DNA of 64,000 bases from Methylococcaceae bacterium (GCA_006844705.1 SPJS01000060.1:62001-126000); one strand, 5' to 3'; shown: positions 54,582-63,775, numbered from the stretch's first letter. Made by a program: numbers and translations. Notes: generated by a model not told the origin, from the sequence alone.

Positions 54582-55679
54582 ATGCAAGAAATAAACCCCA
54601 TCAAAAACAAGATTGCAGATTTGCAGGAGCGCACCGGATCGCTTAAAAATTATCTGGATTTTGACGTTAAAAGCGAGCGGCTGGTAGAAGTCCTGCGCGA
54701 GCTGGAAGACCCGGGTGTGTGGAACCGGCCGGACGAAGCACAGGCCTTGGGCAAAGAGCGCGGTAATCTGGAAAACGTGGTCAACACCATCAATGAACTG
54801 GATGCCGGTCTGGCCGATGCCGATGAATTGCTGGAAATGGCTGTGGCAGAGAGTGATGAAGATACTGTCGACATGATAGCAGGTGATCTGGACAGCTATG
54901 AAGACAAAGTCGGCGAGCTGGAATTCAGACGTATGTTTGCCGGGGACATGGATGCTAATAATGCGTTTCTGGATATTCAGTCTGGCTCCGGGGGTACCGA
55001 GGCGCAGGACTGGGCATCCATGATTGAACGGATGTTTTTACGCTGGGGTGAACGTAAAGGCTTTAAAACCGAATTGATTGAAGAATCACATGGCGAGGTG
55101 GCCGGCATTAAGAGTGCCACGATTAAATTTGAAGGTGTATATGCCTTCGGCTGGTTGCGCACAGAAACCGGCGTGCATCGTCTGGTTAGAAAGTCGCCGT
55201 TCGACTCGGGCAACCGTCGTCATACCTCATTTGCTTCCGTTTTTGTGTCGCCGGAAATTGATGATGACATTGAGGTTGATATTAACCCGGCTGATTTACG
55301 CATTGATGTGTATCGCGCCAGCGGTGCCGGAGGGCAGCATGTTAACAAAACCGAATCGGCAGTGCGTATTACCCATAACCCAAGCGGGATTGTGGTGCAA
55401 TGTCAAAATGATCGCTCGCAACATAAAAATAAAGATACTGCGATGAAGCAGCTAAAGGCCAAGCTGTACGAACTGGAAATTATGAAACGTAGTGAGTCGC
55501 AGCAGGCCGTAGAAGAGTCCAAATCAGATATAGGCTGGGGCAGCCAGATTCGCTCATATGTGCTGGATCAATCGCGGATCAAGGATTTGCGCACCAATGT
55601 CGAGACCGGAAACACCCAGGCGGTGCTGGATGGTGACCTGGATCAGTTTATTGAAGCCAGTTTAAAAAACGGTCTATAA
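54582..55679 (+). CDS. prfB: Peptide chain release factor 2 (no programmed frameshift)
   Basis: 365 residues from ATG 54582 ([20 protein letters not shown]), matching E. coli RF2 MFEINPV. The stop-recognition tripeptide SPF ([14 protein letters not shown]) and the GGQ motif ([16 protein letters not shown]) are intact, so it reads UGA/UAA. Unlike most prfB genes there is no internal UGA: codons 24-26 are TAT CTG GAT where E. coli has TAT CTT UGA C, and the purine-rich site upstream is gone. The gene therefore reads straight through. lysS follows, as in E. coli. Confidence 0.95.
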   Translation: MQEINPIKNKIADLQERTGSLKNYLDFDVKSERLVEVLRELEDPGVWNRPDEAQALGKERGNLENVVNTINELDAGLADADELLEMAVAESDEDTVDMIAGDLDSYEDKVGELEFRRMFAGDMDANNAFLDIQSGSGGTEAQDWASMIERMFLRWGERKGFKTELIEESHGEVAGIKSATIKFEGVYAFGWLRTETGVHRLVRKSPFDSGNRRHTSFASVFVSPEIDDDIEVDINPADLRIDVYRASGAGGQHVNKTESAVRITHNPSGIVVQCQNDRSQHKNKDTAMKQLKAKLYELEIMKRSESQQAVEESKSDIGWGSQIRSYVLDQSRIKDLRTNVETGNTQAVLDGDLDQFIEASLKNGL

Positions 55680-55754
55680 ACGAACAATTAAATGTTGAGT
55701 CCTGTCCAAGCCGGGACTCTCTTTAAATAACCATACGTTTTTCCATTAAAGAAT

Positions 55755-57251
55755 ATGCCAGAAACAGAAATAGACGAGCAGGAACAGATAAAACAACGTC
55801 GTAGCAAATTAACGCAGTTACGAGAAGCCGGGGTGGCCTTCCCGACTGATTTTCGCCGCAATGTGATCAGTGCTGAAGTGGTGGCTGAATATGACAGGAA
55901 AAGCAAGGAAGCGCTGGAAGAACAGCCGATTCGCGTCAAGCTGGCAGGGCGTATGATGACGCGCCGGGTGATGGGTAAGGCGAGTTTCTGCCATATCCAG
56001 GATATGTCCGGCAAGATTCAACTCTATGTCACGCGCGATACCTTGCCGGAAGGCTTTTACAACGAGCAATTCAAAAAATGGGACATCGGTGATATTGTCG
56101 GCGCCGAAGGTACTTTGTTCAAAACCAAGGTGGGCGAACTCAGTGTGCGGGTGGATGATATTCGCCTGCTGACCAAAGCCTTGCGTCCGCTGCCGGAAAA
56201 ATTTCACGGCATTGCCGATCAGGAAATCAAATACCGCCAACGTTATCTTGATCTGATCATGAGCGACGAATCGCGTAAGACTTTTTTGATGCGTTCTAAA
56301 ATTGTGGCCTATATTCGTGATTTTTTGCTTAAACGTGATTATCTGGAAGTGGAAACGCCGATGATGCAGGCGATTCCGGGCGGCGCTACGGCTCGACCGT
56401 TCGAGACCTATCACAATGCGTTGGATATGGGATTGTACCTGCGGATTGCGCCGGAACTGTATTTAAAACGTCTGGTGGTGGGTGGCTTTGAACGCGTTTT
56501 TGAAATTAATCGTAATTTCCGTAACGAAGGCCTGTCTACCCGACATAATCCTGAATTCACCATGTTAGAATTCTACCAAGCCTATGCTGAATACGGCGAC
56601 TTGATGGATTTGACCGAAGCCATGCTCAAAGGGTTGGCGGAAGATGTGGTGGGTAACACACGCATAGAATATCAAGGCGAGACATACGATTTCGGCAAGC
56701 CATTTGAGCGCATGAGCGTGGTGGAATCCATTCTGCATTTTAATCCAGACTTGGCAGAAGCTGATTTGGCTACCCGTGAGGCGGCCGTTGCGGTTGCGGA
56801 AACGCTGAATATTCCGGTCAAAGACAGTTACGGTTTAGGTAAGGTGCAAATCGAGATTTTTGAAAAAACCGTGGAGCACCGCTTGATGAATCCGACCTTT
56901 ATCACCGCCTACCCCGTGGAAGTATCACCGTTGGCCAGACGCAATGATGATGATCCGCATGTCACTGATCGTTTTGAATTCTTCGTCGGTGGGCGTGAAA
57001 TCGCCAATGGTTTTACCGAGCTGAATGATGCTGAAGACCAGGCGGAACGCTTCCGCAAACAGGTGGAAGAAAAAGATGCCGGTGACCAGGAAGCCATGCA
57101 TTTTGATGCGGATTACATTACCGCGCTGGAACATGGCATGCCGCCCACTGCAGGTGAAGGCATCGGCATTGATCGGCTGGTGATGTTGTTTACCGATGCG
57201 CCTAGCATTCGTGATGTATTGTTGTTTCCACATATGCGGCCAAAAGGATAG
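55755..57251 (+). CDS. lysS: Lysyl-tRNA synthetase (class II)
   Basis: 498 residues. N-terminal anticodon-binding OB fold (about 50-160, [20 protein letters not shown]). Class II motifs: motif 1 [25 protein letters not shown], motif 2 [30 protein letters not shown], motif 3 [30 protein letters not shown]. Length and motifs are standard. Downstream of prfB with a 75-base gap, the classic pair. Confidence 0.96.
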   Translation: MPETEIDEQEQIKQRRSKLTQLREAGVAFPTDFRRNVISAEVVAEYDRKSKEALEEQPIRVKLAGRMMTRRVMGKASFCHIQDMSGKIQLYVTRDTLPEGFYNEQFKKWDIGDIVGAEGTLFKTKVGELSVRVDDIRLLTKALRPLPEKFHGIADQEIKYRQRYLDLIMSDESRKTFLMRSKIVAYIRDFLLKRDYLEVETPMMQAIPGGATARPFETYHNALDMGLYLRIAPELYLKRLVVGGFERVFEINRNFRNEGLSTRHNPEFTMLEFYQAYAEYGDLMDLTEAMLKGLAEDVVGNTRIEYQGETYDFGKPFERMSVVESILHFNPDLAEADLATREAAVAVAETLNIPVKDSYGLGKVQIEIFEKTVEHRLMNPTFITAYPVEVSPLARRNDDDPHVTDRFEFFVGGREIANGFTELNDAEDQAERFRKQVEEKDAGDQEAMHFDADYITALEHGMPPTAGEGIGIDRLVMLFTDAPSIRDVLLFPHMRPKG

Positions 57252-57356
57252 CTTGAAAGATTACTTTTGACTGACTATTCGACGAGCTGTTGCATAGTCA
57301 ATATAAGTAAGAACTGCTTGTAAAAAAGACTTATAAACAATATACAAAGGTGAACT

Positions 57357-57836
57357 ATGGCAGTATCAGATCAGGAATTTAAAAATGCACTACGACTGTG
57401 GGTCAGCGGTGTCACTGTCGTGACTTCGCAATCCGAATCACAGGGGTTGAAAGGTATGACCGCCACCTCTTTCAGCAGCGTGTCGATGGAGCCGCCACAA
57501 ATACTGGTTTGTGTAAATCAGGCTACCGATAGCGGAGAAGTCATTCTGGAATGCGGAAAATTTGCGGTGAATGTGTTGACCACAGACCAGGAAAATGCAT
57601 CCAACCAGTTTGCTGGTGGTGCCAGTCAGGAAGAGCGCTTTGCCCGTGTGAAATGGTCAGCAGGCGAACTGGGTGTTCCGGTGCTTGATGAGGCTTTGGT
57701 CAGTATCGAATGTAAACTGGTCGAAAAAGTATTGGCTGGCACGCACTGGGTGATGATTGGGAAAGTGGAAAAAGTACATTGCCGGGAAGGAAACCCACTG
57801 CTGTATTACAACTCTGGGTATTGTTCGGTTAAATAA
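57357..57836 (+). CDS. Flavin reductase family protein
   Basis: 159 residues. FMN-binding split barrel: LRLWVSGVTVVTSQSESQGL, GMTATSFSSVSMEPPQILVCVN, KFAVNVLTTDQENASNQFAGG and HWVMIGKVEKVHCREGNPLLYYNSGY. Supplies reduced flavin to a monooxygenase partner, or acts as a small NADH:FMN reductase. No monooxygenase gene is near. ATG with an AAAGG site; an intrinsic terminator follows, so it is monocistronic. Confidence 0.88.
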   Translation: MAVSDQEFKNALRLWVSGVTVVTSQSESQGLKGMTATSFSSVSMEPPQILVCVNQATDSGEVILECGKFAVNVLTTDQENASNQFAGGASQEERFARVKWSAGELGVPVLDEALVSIECKLVEKVLAGTHWVMIGKVEKVHCREGNPLLYYNSGYCSVK

Positions 57837-57854
57837 CGCGCTTTTTGACAGCTA

Positions 57855-57892
57855 AAATAACCGCCTCCGGCAACGGGAAGGCGGTTATTTTT
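57855..57892 (+). terminator. Rho-independent terminator of the flavin reductase gene
   Basis: An 11-bp perfect stem (AAATAACCGCC/GGCGGTTATTT) with a 14-base loop, running into five T. Located 19 bases after the stop. One of the best terminators in the window. Confidence 0.9.
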
Positions 57893-57978
57893 AAAGTCCC
57901 TGCCAGGAATGTCCCACAAAATCCGTGCTCAACTGATGTAGTTAGGTTAAACATAGCCTTGAACTTGTTATCATGCAC

Positions 57979-57998
57979 ATTATCATTATAATGATAAT
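57979..57998. promoter_or_regulatory. 20-bp perfect palindrome upstream of the RHH gene
   Basis: ATTATCATTATAATGATAAT equals its own complement over all 20 bases, 24 bases before the start of the ribbon-helix-helix gene. A related half-conserved sequence lies at 58911-58930. It could be an autoregulatory operator of that RHH protein, or an iron/zinc-type site; GATAAT units are outward-facing, unlike a canonical Fur box. Confidence 0.6.
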
Positions 57999-58022
57999 AG
58001 TCTGAAAATTACGGAGCAGGAT

Positions 58023-58301
58023 ATGCAAGCAAAGTCGGAACGAATCACTGTATTAACCACACCGGATTTTAAAGCCTATTTGCATGAGGAGGCCGCGCGC
58101 GAAGGCATTAGCGTGTCTGAGTTGATTCGCGTACGCTGTGCCCAGCCCAATCAGCCCGCGGTTAATGAAGATGAGCAACTGCTGCAAACGATAGTAGAGC
58201 AAGTGAAAGAAGCCACTCATCGCGCACAATATGCGCTGGATAAAGGTTTGCAGGACGCTGAAGCGGTTTTGAATGAATTAAAACATGCGAGAAAACACTA
58301 A
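58023..58301 (+). CDS. Ribbon-helix-helix DNA-binding protein
   Basis: 92 residues. N-terminal RHH (MQAKSERITVLTTPDFKAYL, then HEEAAREGISVSELIRVRC), followed by a long helical coiled-coil tail (QLLQTIVEQVKEATHRAQYALDK to ELKHARKH). Short DNA-binding proteins of this type often repress their own operon. A perfect palindrome just upstream is the likely site. The stop is one base before the ATG of the next gene, so the two are coupled. A plasmid- or TA-like origin is possible but no toxin is seen. Confidence 0.75.
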   Translation: MQAKSERITVLTTPDFKAYLHEEAAREGISVSELIRVRCAQPNQPAVNEDEQLLQTIVEQVKEATHRAQYALDKGLQDAEAVLNELKHARKH

Positions 58302-58490
58302 ATGAGCGCGTTTAAAGATGCCGTACAGGCGATGAAGGACGTTTTACTGCTGACTGAAAAAGTAGAAAAAACCGGCAGCTTGTTAAGTGAGTTGTCAAAA
58401 GAATTACGCGAACACGACCGCCGCCTGATCCGCCTGGAAACCATGGTAGAAATCGCGCAGATGCAGAGCGGGCAGAAGCGGCTGGATTAA
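58302..58490 (+). CDS. Small coiled-coil protein, unknown
   Basis: 62 residues, helical throughout (AFKDAVQAMKDVLLLTEKVE, SLLSELSKELREHDRRLIRL, ETMVEIAQMQSGQKRLD). Heptad-like Leu/Val spacing suggests a coiled coil. No TM segment. Coupled to the RHH gene (TAAATG). Likely partner or chaperone of that regulator; the role is not known. Confidence 0.6.
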   Translation: MSAFKDAVQAMKDVLLLTEKVEKTGSLLSELSKELREHDRRLIRLETMVEIAQMQSGQKRLD

Positions 58491-58661
58491 TGCCAAAACT
58501 TAACGCGACTGCTTAGCCTCCGGCAGCCACGATTCGCCCTGCGCCTGCACCTCTACGCTACAGCTAGCTTGATTCTTATAGCCTTCAAAAACTAAGTCAA
58601 ATCACCTGTCGACACAGCCATTACCCTATTGAAAAAATATGCATCACTTATGGAGAAAGCT

Positions 58662-58898
58662 ATGAGAACAACACATGACTTACCAGAGAATGTGCTTATT
58701 GAAGCAATCAAACTTACCCATATAAATACAAAAACCGGGGTGATTATTCAAGCATTAGAATAACGGGTTAGAAAATCAAAAATTTCTGATCTTAAAAAGT
58801 TTAAAGGAAAAATTGATTTGGATATTAATCTTTATTTTTGGCTATTTGGTACGGCTTGCCTGGGGAGCTGGGAAGAAAAATGTCAATACGCTGATTAA
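58662..58898 (+). pseudogene. vapB-type antitoxin relic with premature stop
   Basis: ATG 58662 gives MRTTHDLPENVLIEAIKLTH and INTKTGVIIQALE, then TAA at 58761. The same frame continues RVRKSKISDLKKFKGKIDLDINL. Together this matches VapB antitoxins (usually ...ALEELVRKSKISDLKKFKGK..DINLD), so a stop codon (and perhaps lost codons) breaks the gene at residue 34. After DINL the frame runs on in unrelated sequence. No VapC toxin gene follows. A dead TA remnant. Confidence 0.75.
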
Positions 58899-58905
58899 CA
58901 AAATT

Positions 58906-58930
58906 GTCATCACATTATCATAATGATGAC
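58906..58930. repeat. Inverted repeat after the vapB relic
   Basis: GTCATCA at one end and TGATGAC at the other, 11 bases apart, enclosing ATTATCATAATGAT that resembles the 20-bp palindrome at 57979. It lies 65 bases upstream of the next small gene and could be a second operator copy or a regulator-bound stem. Confidence 0.4.
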
Positions 58931-58994
58931 ATATCAAATTGTTTAACTGCTAAAGGTGTAGAAAGCTGATTTTTCAACTCTTTGGTAAGATTAA

Positions 58995-59255
58995 ATGAAA
59001 ATTTTTTATTTATTGATGTATCTGGCAACAGCGGCATTTTTCTATTATTCCACTCGTAATTTGTTAAGATACGGGCATGATTTAGATCAACAAGGTTCCA
59101 GTGTGTATAACTTCTGGATGACCTGGTTGCCCAAAAGCCAGAACAATTTAAAAATGATGATAAATGCATTGGTGATTATTTTTGCCATTATCCTGTTTAT
59201 TTTATCGGTGAATATCATTTTTAAATTTTTGGAGATTCTGGCATTTATGATTTAA
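58995..59255 (+). CDS. Small two-TM membrane protein, unknown
   Basis: 86 residues: first TM about 3-20 (FYLLMYLATAAFFYYST), a basic and Asp-containing loop (RNLLRYGHDLDQQGSSVYNF), and second TM about 57-84 (ALVIIFAIILFILSVNIIFKFL). No known domain. The hopJ gene starts 12 bases later. Possibly co-transcribed. Confidence 0.6.
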   Translation: MKIFYLLMYLATAAFFYYSTRNLLRYGHDLDQQGSSVYNFWMTWLPKSQNNLKMMINALVIIFAIILFILSVNIIFKFLEILAFMI

Positions 59256-59267
59256 CACGCGATACAT

Positions 59268-59621
59268 ATGACGCTGGAAGATTTTTTAAACAAGATTAAT
59301 AACAATAACTTAATTTCTTTTGCTGATACCCTGGCGGTGATCTCAAATCATTATGATTACGAAGCCACCGAATTTTGCAATGGTATCGGAGACGATAAAC
59401 AGGTGAATGCGGCGGGCACGAATGAAGGTTCGTGCAAGATTTTTGCGTTTGCCATGCTGCATCAGTTGTCGCCTGAGCAAACCTTGCAATTATTCGGTGA
59501 TTATTACCGCGATGAAGTTTTAAACGACCCCGAAGGCAGCTCTCACCTGAACATCCGTACCTTTATCAAATACGGTTGGGACGGGATTGAATTTAAGCAG
59601 CAACCGTTGACCGTTAAATAG
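59268..59621 (+). CDS. HopJ type III effector family protein
   Basis: 117 residues, matching the HopJ family (MTLEDFLNKINNNNLISFAD, ISNHYDYEATEFCNGIGDDK, GTNEGSCKIFAFAMLHQLS, HLNIRTFIKYGWDGIEF). Despite the name, this family is common in free-living proteobacteria with no type III secretion; the function is unclear. Normal length. A MITE-like element starts 5 bases after its stop. Confidence 0.85.
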   Translation: MTLEDFLNKINNNNLISFADTLAVISNHYDYEATEFCNGIGDDKQVNAAGTNEGSCKIFAFAMLHQLSPEQTLQLFGDYYRDEVLNDPEGSSHLNIRTFIKYGWDGIEFKQQPLTVK

Positions 59622-59626
59622 CATTT

Positions 59627-59815
59627 GGGTGCCTCTAAAAAGAGTAATTTTTCCGTCAGAGTACGGCGGGCAATGCACGGATGACGCCATGGACTCAGGA
59701 GGTTAGGAAACGCAGGGAACCGTTTCCGAGAACCATAATGTATAACGCATACATGAGAAATCGAGTACGCTTCCAACGCGGCTATCGGGGGAAAAGTGCA
59801 TTTTTAGAGGTACCC
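59627..59815. repeat. MITE-like element, family 3 (189 bp)
   Basis: GGGTGCCTCTAAAAA at the left and the complement of GGGTACCTCTAAAAA at the right form terminal inverted repeats (14 of 15 identical). The interior is non-coding. It is inserted between hopJ and the FAD oxidoreductase, ending 2 bases before the latter's start, so its right end contributes the AGAGG ribosome site. The terminal sequence recalls IS5-group transposon ends, but no transposase is present. Confidence 0.75.
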
Positions 59816-59817
59816 GA

Positions 59818-60858
59818 TTGTTTGCGGTAAGTTTTCTGATTGTCGGTCAGGGCCTGGCCGGCAGTTTGTTAGCCTGGGAATTGTTGCAACGACAACAGAC
59901 GATTGCCATTATTGACCCGGATGAAGAGAACGCCTCTAAAGTGGCCGCCGGACTAATCAATCCTGTGACTGGCATGCGTTTTGTTGCTGATCCACGCATT
60001 GCGGATTATTTGTCGGTTGCGCGGCATCTATACCAATCACTAGAGCGTCACTTCAAGCAGCGTTTCCTCATAGAACGTCCGATGTTGCGGATATTAAAAA
60101 CAGTTGAGCATCGACAACTTGCAGAAAAGCGTTTACAGGATACAGCCTATGCGTCTTATCTTGATGGCATTTTGGAAGCGTCTGAATGTGTTGAAAGTCC
60201 CTATGGACTGTTAAGACAAAAGCAAACCGGCTACATCAAAACCCGCGATCTGTTGCAGGCCTTGCAACAGTATTTTATGCAACGTGGCGTACTGCAAAAA
60301 AGAAGGCTGGATTACGCTCAGCTTGAGGTGAATGGGCATGTTCGGTATCAGGAAATTTCAGCTAAAAAAATCATATTTTGTGAAGGTTATGCAGGACAAC
60401 ACAATCCGTGGTTTTCCTGTTTGCCTTTTACGCCAGTAAAAGGGGAGATTCTGACCGCGACCAGTACCACTCAGTTGCCACAGGAAATCTTGAATTATCA
60501 TCAATGGATGATCCCGACAGCGTCAGATCAATTTCGCACTGGATCAAGTTTTGATCGGGATAATATCAATCTGGCGGCAACAGAAGATGCCAGACAAATG
60601 CTGTTGGCGGCACTCAATAAGGTATTAAAGATAAGCCCGCAGACTGAGGTTATCAATCAGCAGGTGGGAATCAGAGCAGCAACGCAGGATCGGCAGCCAT
60701 TTATCGGTACTCATCCCGCGCATTCTTCGCTCAGCATTTTTAATGGTTTCGGCAGCAAGGGCAGTTTGTTTATTCCCTATTATTGCCGTCATTTTGCTGA
60801 TCATTTATTGAATGCCCGACCATTGTTGGAGATGTGTAATATTACCCGGTTTAGTTAG
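59818..60858 (+). CDS. FAD-dependent oxidoreductase (DAO family)
   Basis: 346 residues. N-terminal FAD motif LIVGQGLAGSLLAWELLQ and substrate-domain residues around AGLINPVTGMRF; C-terminal GIRAATQDRQPFIG and FNGFGSKGSLFIPYY. D-amino-acid-oxidase/glycine-oxidase type fold. The start is a TTG at 59818, because no ATG lies nearby and the MITE ends two bases before it; the gene's native 5' end may have been replaced. Substrate unknown. Confidence 0.8.
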   Translation: MFAVSFLIVGQGLAGSLLAWELLQRQQTIAIIDPDEENASKVAAGLINPVTGMRFVADPRIADYLSVARHLYQSLERHFKQRFLIERPMLRILKTVEHRQLAEKRLQDTAYASYLDGILEASECVESPYGLLRQKQTGYIKTRDLLQALQQYFMQRGVLQKRRLDYAQLEVNGHVRYQEISAKKIIFCEGYAGQHNPWFSCLPFTPVKGEILTATSTTQLPQEILNYHQWMIPTASDQFRTGSSFDRDNINLAATEDARQMLLAALNKVLKISPQTEVINQQVGIRAATQDRQPFIGTHPAHSSLSIFNGFGSKGSLFIPYYCRHFADHLLNARPLLEMCNITRFS

Positions 60859-60952
60859 ATATTGCCGTCACGCGTGGCATATGAACTGCAAATGCTGATT
60901 GTCTGCGCTTTGGGCTTTAACGTACTTGATGTACGCTGGAACTTTCGGTTCT

Positions 60953-61014
60953 TAAAAATCAGCCGATGTCCCATTGCCGCAGTAGGATTATCCATAATCC
61001 GTCAGTTTTCTAGG
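60953..61014. repeat. Partial family 2 repeat end
   Basis: The block AAAAATCAGCCGATG, then CATTGCCGCAGTAGGATTAT and CCATAATCCGTCAGTTTTCT, ends with CTAG. It matches the right half of the element at 24591-24760 in about 80 percent of positions, but no matching left inverted repeat is found within 200 bases. It is a decayed or partial copy between the FAD oxidoreductase and the methyltransferase gene. Confidence 0.7.
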
Positions 61015-61062
61015 CGTGATAACAACACTATCTGCAGACATTACTGATCGCAAAAATTCATT

Positions 61063-61641
61063 ATGAACACACAATCCCTACCTAAACTGGCCCATCAATT
61101 ATTGTCAGAAGCTATTCATGCAGGTGATGTTGTGGTGGACGCGACTGCTGGTAATGGGCATGACACCTTGTTTCTTGCTGCAAATGTGGGGGAGGTGGGG
61201 CAGGTATTTGCTTTTGATATACAAGCCGATGCGATTCATGCCAGTCGGGAGCGATTGCATCAGCATCAATGTTTGCAACACGTGTGTTTATATCAAGCCA
61301 GTCACAGTCAAATGACTCCCCATATCCCGCTAAAATTTCATGCTCAGGTCAAAGCGGTTGTGTTTAATCTGGGCTATTTGCCGGGGGGAGATAAGTCAAT
61401 CATCACTTCTGCGGAAACGACGCTCTTGGCATTAAGCCAGGCAGCACGCATCCTCTGTAGTGGCGGTGTGATCAGTCTTTTGGTCTATCCCGGGCATACA
61501 GGCGGCGACACAGAGCATCTACAAATTCAGCATTGGTTACAGGCATTGAACCCGGCTGAATTTACGGTGACGCGGCATGATTGCCACGTTATCAGCCCGA
61601 CTACACCGGTGTTGTACTGGTTGGAAAAGCACGCCAATTAA
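61063..61641 (+). CDS. Class I methyltransferase of the MnmM/YtqB (rRNA methylase-like) family
   Basis: 192 residues. Motif I VVDATAGNGHDTLFLA, and VFAFDIQADAIHASRERL with AVVFNLGYLPGGDKSI (the NLGYLPG motif is the family hallmark), then VISLLVYPGHTGG. The Bacillus relative MnmM methylates tRNA wobble nm5s2U34 to mnm5s2U34. Whether the same holds here is unclear, as gammaproteobacteria normally use MnmC. The stop overlaps the convergent desaturase gene by 4 bases. Confidence 0.8.
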   Translation: MNTQSLPKLAHQLLSEAIHAGDVVVDATAGNGHDTLFLAANVGEVGQVFAFDIQADAIHASRERLHQHQCLQHVCLYQASHSQMTPHIPLKFHAQVKAVVFNLGYLPGGDKSIITSAETTLLALSQAARILCSGGVISLLVYPGHTGGDTEHLQIQHWLQALNPAEFTVTRHDCHVISPTTPVLYWLEKHAN

Positions 61642-62414
61642 TTACGCCTGAAAGGCAGGCGCAACAACCCAAGAAAACGTGCATATAAAGGATTGTCAGG
61701 GTGCAGACCAATGGCCATATCAACATAATTCTGCGAAGGATGGGCAGTATAGCTGCCAAATAATCTGTCCCACCAGGACACTGAGAATCCGTAGTTACTG
61801 TCCATTTCCTCTCTGATCACAGAATGATGAATGCGATGCATGTCAGGTGTGACCAGCATCCAGCGCAGCCAATTATCCAGTCGGGCTGGCAGGCTGATAT
61901 TGCTGTGGTTAAACGTTGCGGCTGCATTCAGAATCACTTCAAATACAATCACCGCGATGGGCGATAGGCCAAAGGCGATAATGCAAAGTGATTTGTACAG
62001 CATGGACAATATCAGTTCAAACGGATGAAAACGTACTGCGGTAGTCACATCAACTTCATTATCACAATGATGCACCCGATGCAGTCGCCATAACCACGGC
62101 CACAGATGACTGGCGACATGTTGCCAGTAAATGGCCAGGTCCATAATCAACAAAGTCGCGATAAACACGACCCAGTCAGGAGCCTCAAACTGGTTAAACA
62201 GGCCCCATTGCATTTGCTGTGCAGTCACTGCACTGATCAACGCCAGCGCACCTATAGACAATTTCATTACAAGCATATTGAACGCGGCAAGGCCGATATT
62301 GACGGGCCAGCGATGCTTACGTTGTGGATGTTGATGACGGGGAATGAGGAATTCCAGAAGACACATTAATGCGAAAATACCCAGTGCAAAGCCAAGACGA
62401 ACCATCATTTCCAT
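61638..62414 (-). CDS. Sterol desaturase / fatty acid hydroxylase family protein
   Basis: 258 residues, four or five TM helices, with the di-iron histidine boxes HVASHLW, LHRVHHCD and HRIHHS plus RFHPFELIL. The enzymes oxidise lipids at C-H bonds with O2. In bacteria, members act on sterols, hopanoids, or other lipids; methanotrophs are known for sterol and hopanoid production, but the substrate is not predictable. It overlaps the glycosyltransferase gene by 10 bases. Confidence 0.85.
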   Translation of the reverse strand: MEMMVRLGFALGIFALMCLLEFLIPRHQHPQRKHRWPVNIGLAAFNMLVMKLSIGALALISAVTAQQMQWGLFNQFEAPDWVVFIATLLIMDLAIYWQHVASHLWPWLWRLHRVHHCDNEVDVTTAVRFHPFELILSMLYKSLCIIAFGLSPIAVIVFEVILNAAATFNHSNISLPARLDNWLRWMLVTPDMHRIHHSVIREEMDSNYGFSVSWWDRLFGSYTAHPSQNYVDMAIGLHPDNPLYARFLGLLRLPFRRN

Positions 62415-63094
62415 AATTTTCCCTCACGATACAGCCGGTTAAGCAATGCCGGATCTTGCCCCAGCGCATAGCGAATTCTTAATGACCACATTAACAAAAT
62501 TGTGTTGAAAGCACCAAACTTGTCCCAACGTCTGCCGGAGCTGACTACTTTGCTTTTTGCCAGTGCAGGCCATCCGCTGTGTTGTTTCAGTCGTTTACTG
62601 ATTGCGATATCTTCCATTAATTCAATCTCGGGGAAACCACCGACGTGTTCAAACACAGAGCACTTGCAAAACATGACCTGATCGCCTGTCGCCAGCCAGG
62701 TCAGACGTGAGCGAATATTCATCATCAATGAAATGACGGGCAGCATGGCATGCTGACCCCGCAGCTCGATAGGGCAACGCCCCCAGTTATGCGTTTGCAG
62801 GGCGCGTTCGATATCATATAAGATTTGTTGTGGTAAAAACGTATCCGCATGCAGAAAAATCAGTATTTCTCCACGTGCATGTTGCGCGCCCTGGTTCATT
62901 TGAATGGCTCTTCCCGGTCGGGTGGATAGTAGTTTATCAACTAAAGGAGAAGCCCATGCAGTGGTTTGATCAACACTGCCACCATCGACCACAATCAATT
63001 CACAGAGCGGTCGAAAGCCTTGCAACGATGAAAGGGTGCTGGCGATGCTGGCTGCTTCGTTTAATACCGGAATAATAATGGAAAACCGGGTCAC
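62405..63094 (-). CDS. TIGR04283-type family 2 glycosyltransferase
   Basis: 229 residues. GT2 motifs: [53 protein letters not shown] and [31 protein letters not shown]. The [11 protein letters not shown]...FLHADT order marks the TIGR04283 family. Cytosolic, acts on an unknown acceptor. Overlaps the helicase remnant by 4 bases and the desaturase gene by 10. Confidence 0.87.
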   Translation of the reverse strand: MTRFSIIIPVLNEAASIASTLSSLQGFRPLCELIVVDGGSVDQTTAWASPLVDKLLSTRPGRAIQMNQGAQHARGEILIFLHADTFLPQQILYDIERALQTHNWGRCPIELRGQHAMLPVISLMMNIRSRLTWLATGDQVMFCKCSVFEHVGGFPEIELMEDIAISKRLKQHSGWPALAKSKVVSSGRRWDKFGAFNTILLMWSLRIRYALGQDPALLNRLYREGKLWK

Positions 63095-63623
63095 AGTCCG
63101 CTGATAGGTTGAAACAGCTCGGTGAGATCGTCTGCGGTAAGGAGTAATGCCTCTTCTTTTTTCCCGCCTTTGTAAAAGTTATCAGCACGCGCCTGTTTTT
63201 TTTGCTGCATGGCCATAATTTTTTCTTCCACGCTGTCTTCCGTGATTAGTTCGTAGACAAATACCCCTTTATCCTGGCCGATACGGTGTGCACGGTCGGC
63301 AGCCTGGTTTTCAACTGCCGGATTCCACCACGGGTCGAAAATAATCACAGTATCGGCTTCGGTTAATAAGCAATAAATTCTTGACGGATATCAAGCTCTG
63401 AATTCTGCTCATATAGATTGCTAAACCAGTCAATAAATTGCTCGTAACTGTGCTTACCGTAGCCCTGAACATGGGATTTCAGCACAATTAAACTCGAGTT
63501 TTGAGTATCAAAAGTTACAAAATCCACGTATTGTTTGTCGTAATAATCCAGGCCACGAGTATAAGTGGATGAGCCTAATTCCTTACGTAGCAATGATGTG
63601 CTGATGGTGACGACGTTTTTCAA
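63091..63623 (-). pseudogene. SNF2/SWIM helicase with internal deletion
   Basis: Two frame-shifted pieces of a large SNF2-type helicase. The first 86 codons (from 63623: VVTISTSLLRKELGSSTYTR, GLDYYDKQYVDFV) look like the start with a SWIM-like region and stop at 63363. The second frame carries [20 protein letters not shown] and [20 protein letters not shown], the helicase motifs V and VI, and stops at 63091. Some 800 or more central codons, including Walker A and DEAH, are missing, and the junction shifts the frame. The remnant is non-functional. Confidence 0.8.
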
Positions 63624-63775
63624 TTTAACGATAGCGAGGATTAAAAAGAAGTATTGTAAACATTTTTCGATTTTGAATTAGACTGATTTTTTTTAAAACC
63701 AAAATACAAAAAATCCTGGCAATTTATTGATGCTATAGTTAAAATGATCGGCTATCTACATCAACGCACCTGAAT

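Noticed and set aside
57979..57998. Canonical Fur box at the 20-bp palindrome
   Set aside because: GATAAT units face outward rather than in the Fur arrangement, so an RHH operator is at least as likely.
58302..58490. Toxin partner of the RHH protein
   Set aside because: It is a short coiled coil without RNase, kinase or gyrase-poison motifs; toxin activity cannot be supported.
59268..59621. Type III effector function for HopJ
   Set aside because: No type III secretion genes are visible; the family is widespread in non-pathogens.
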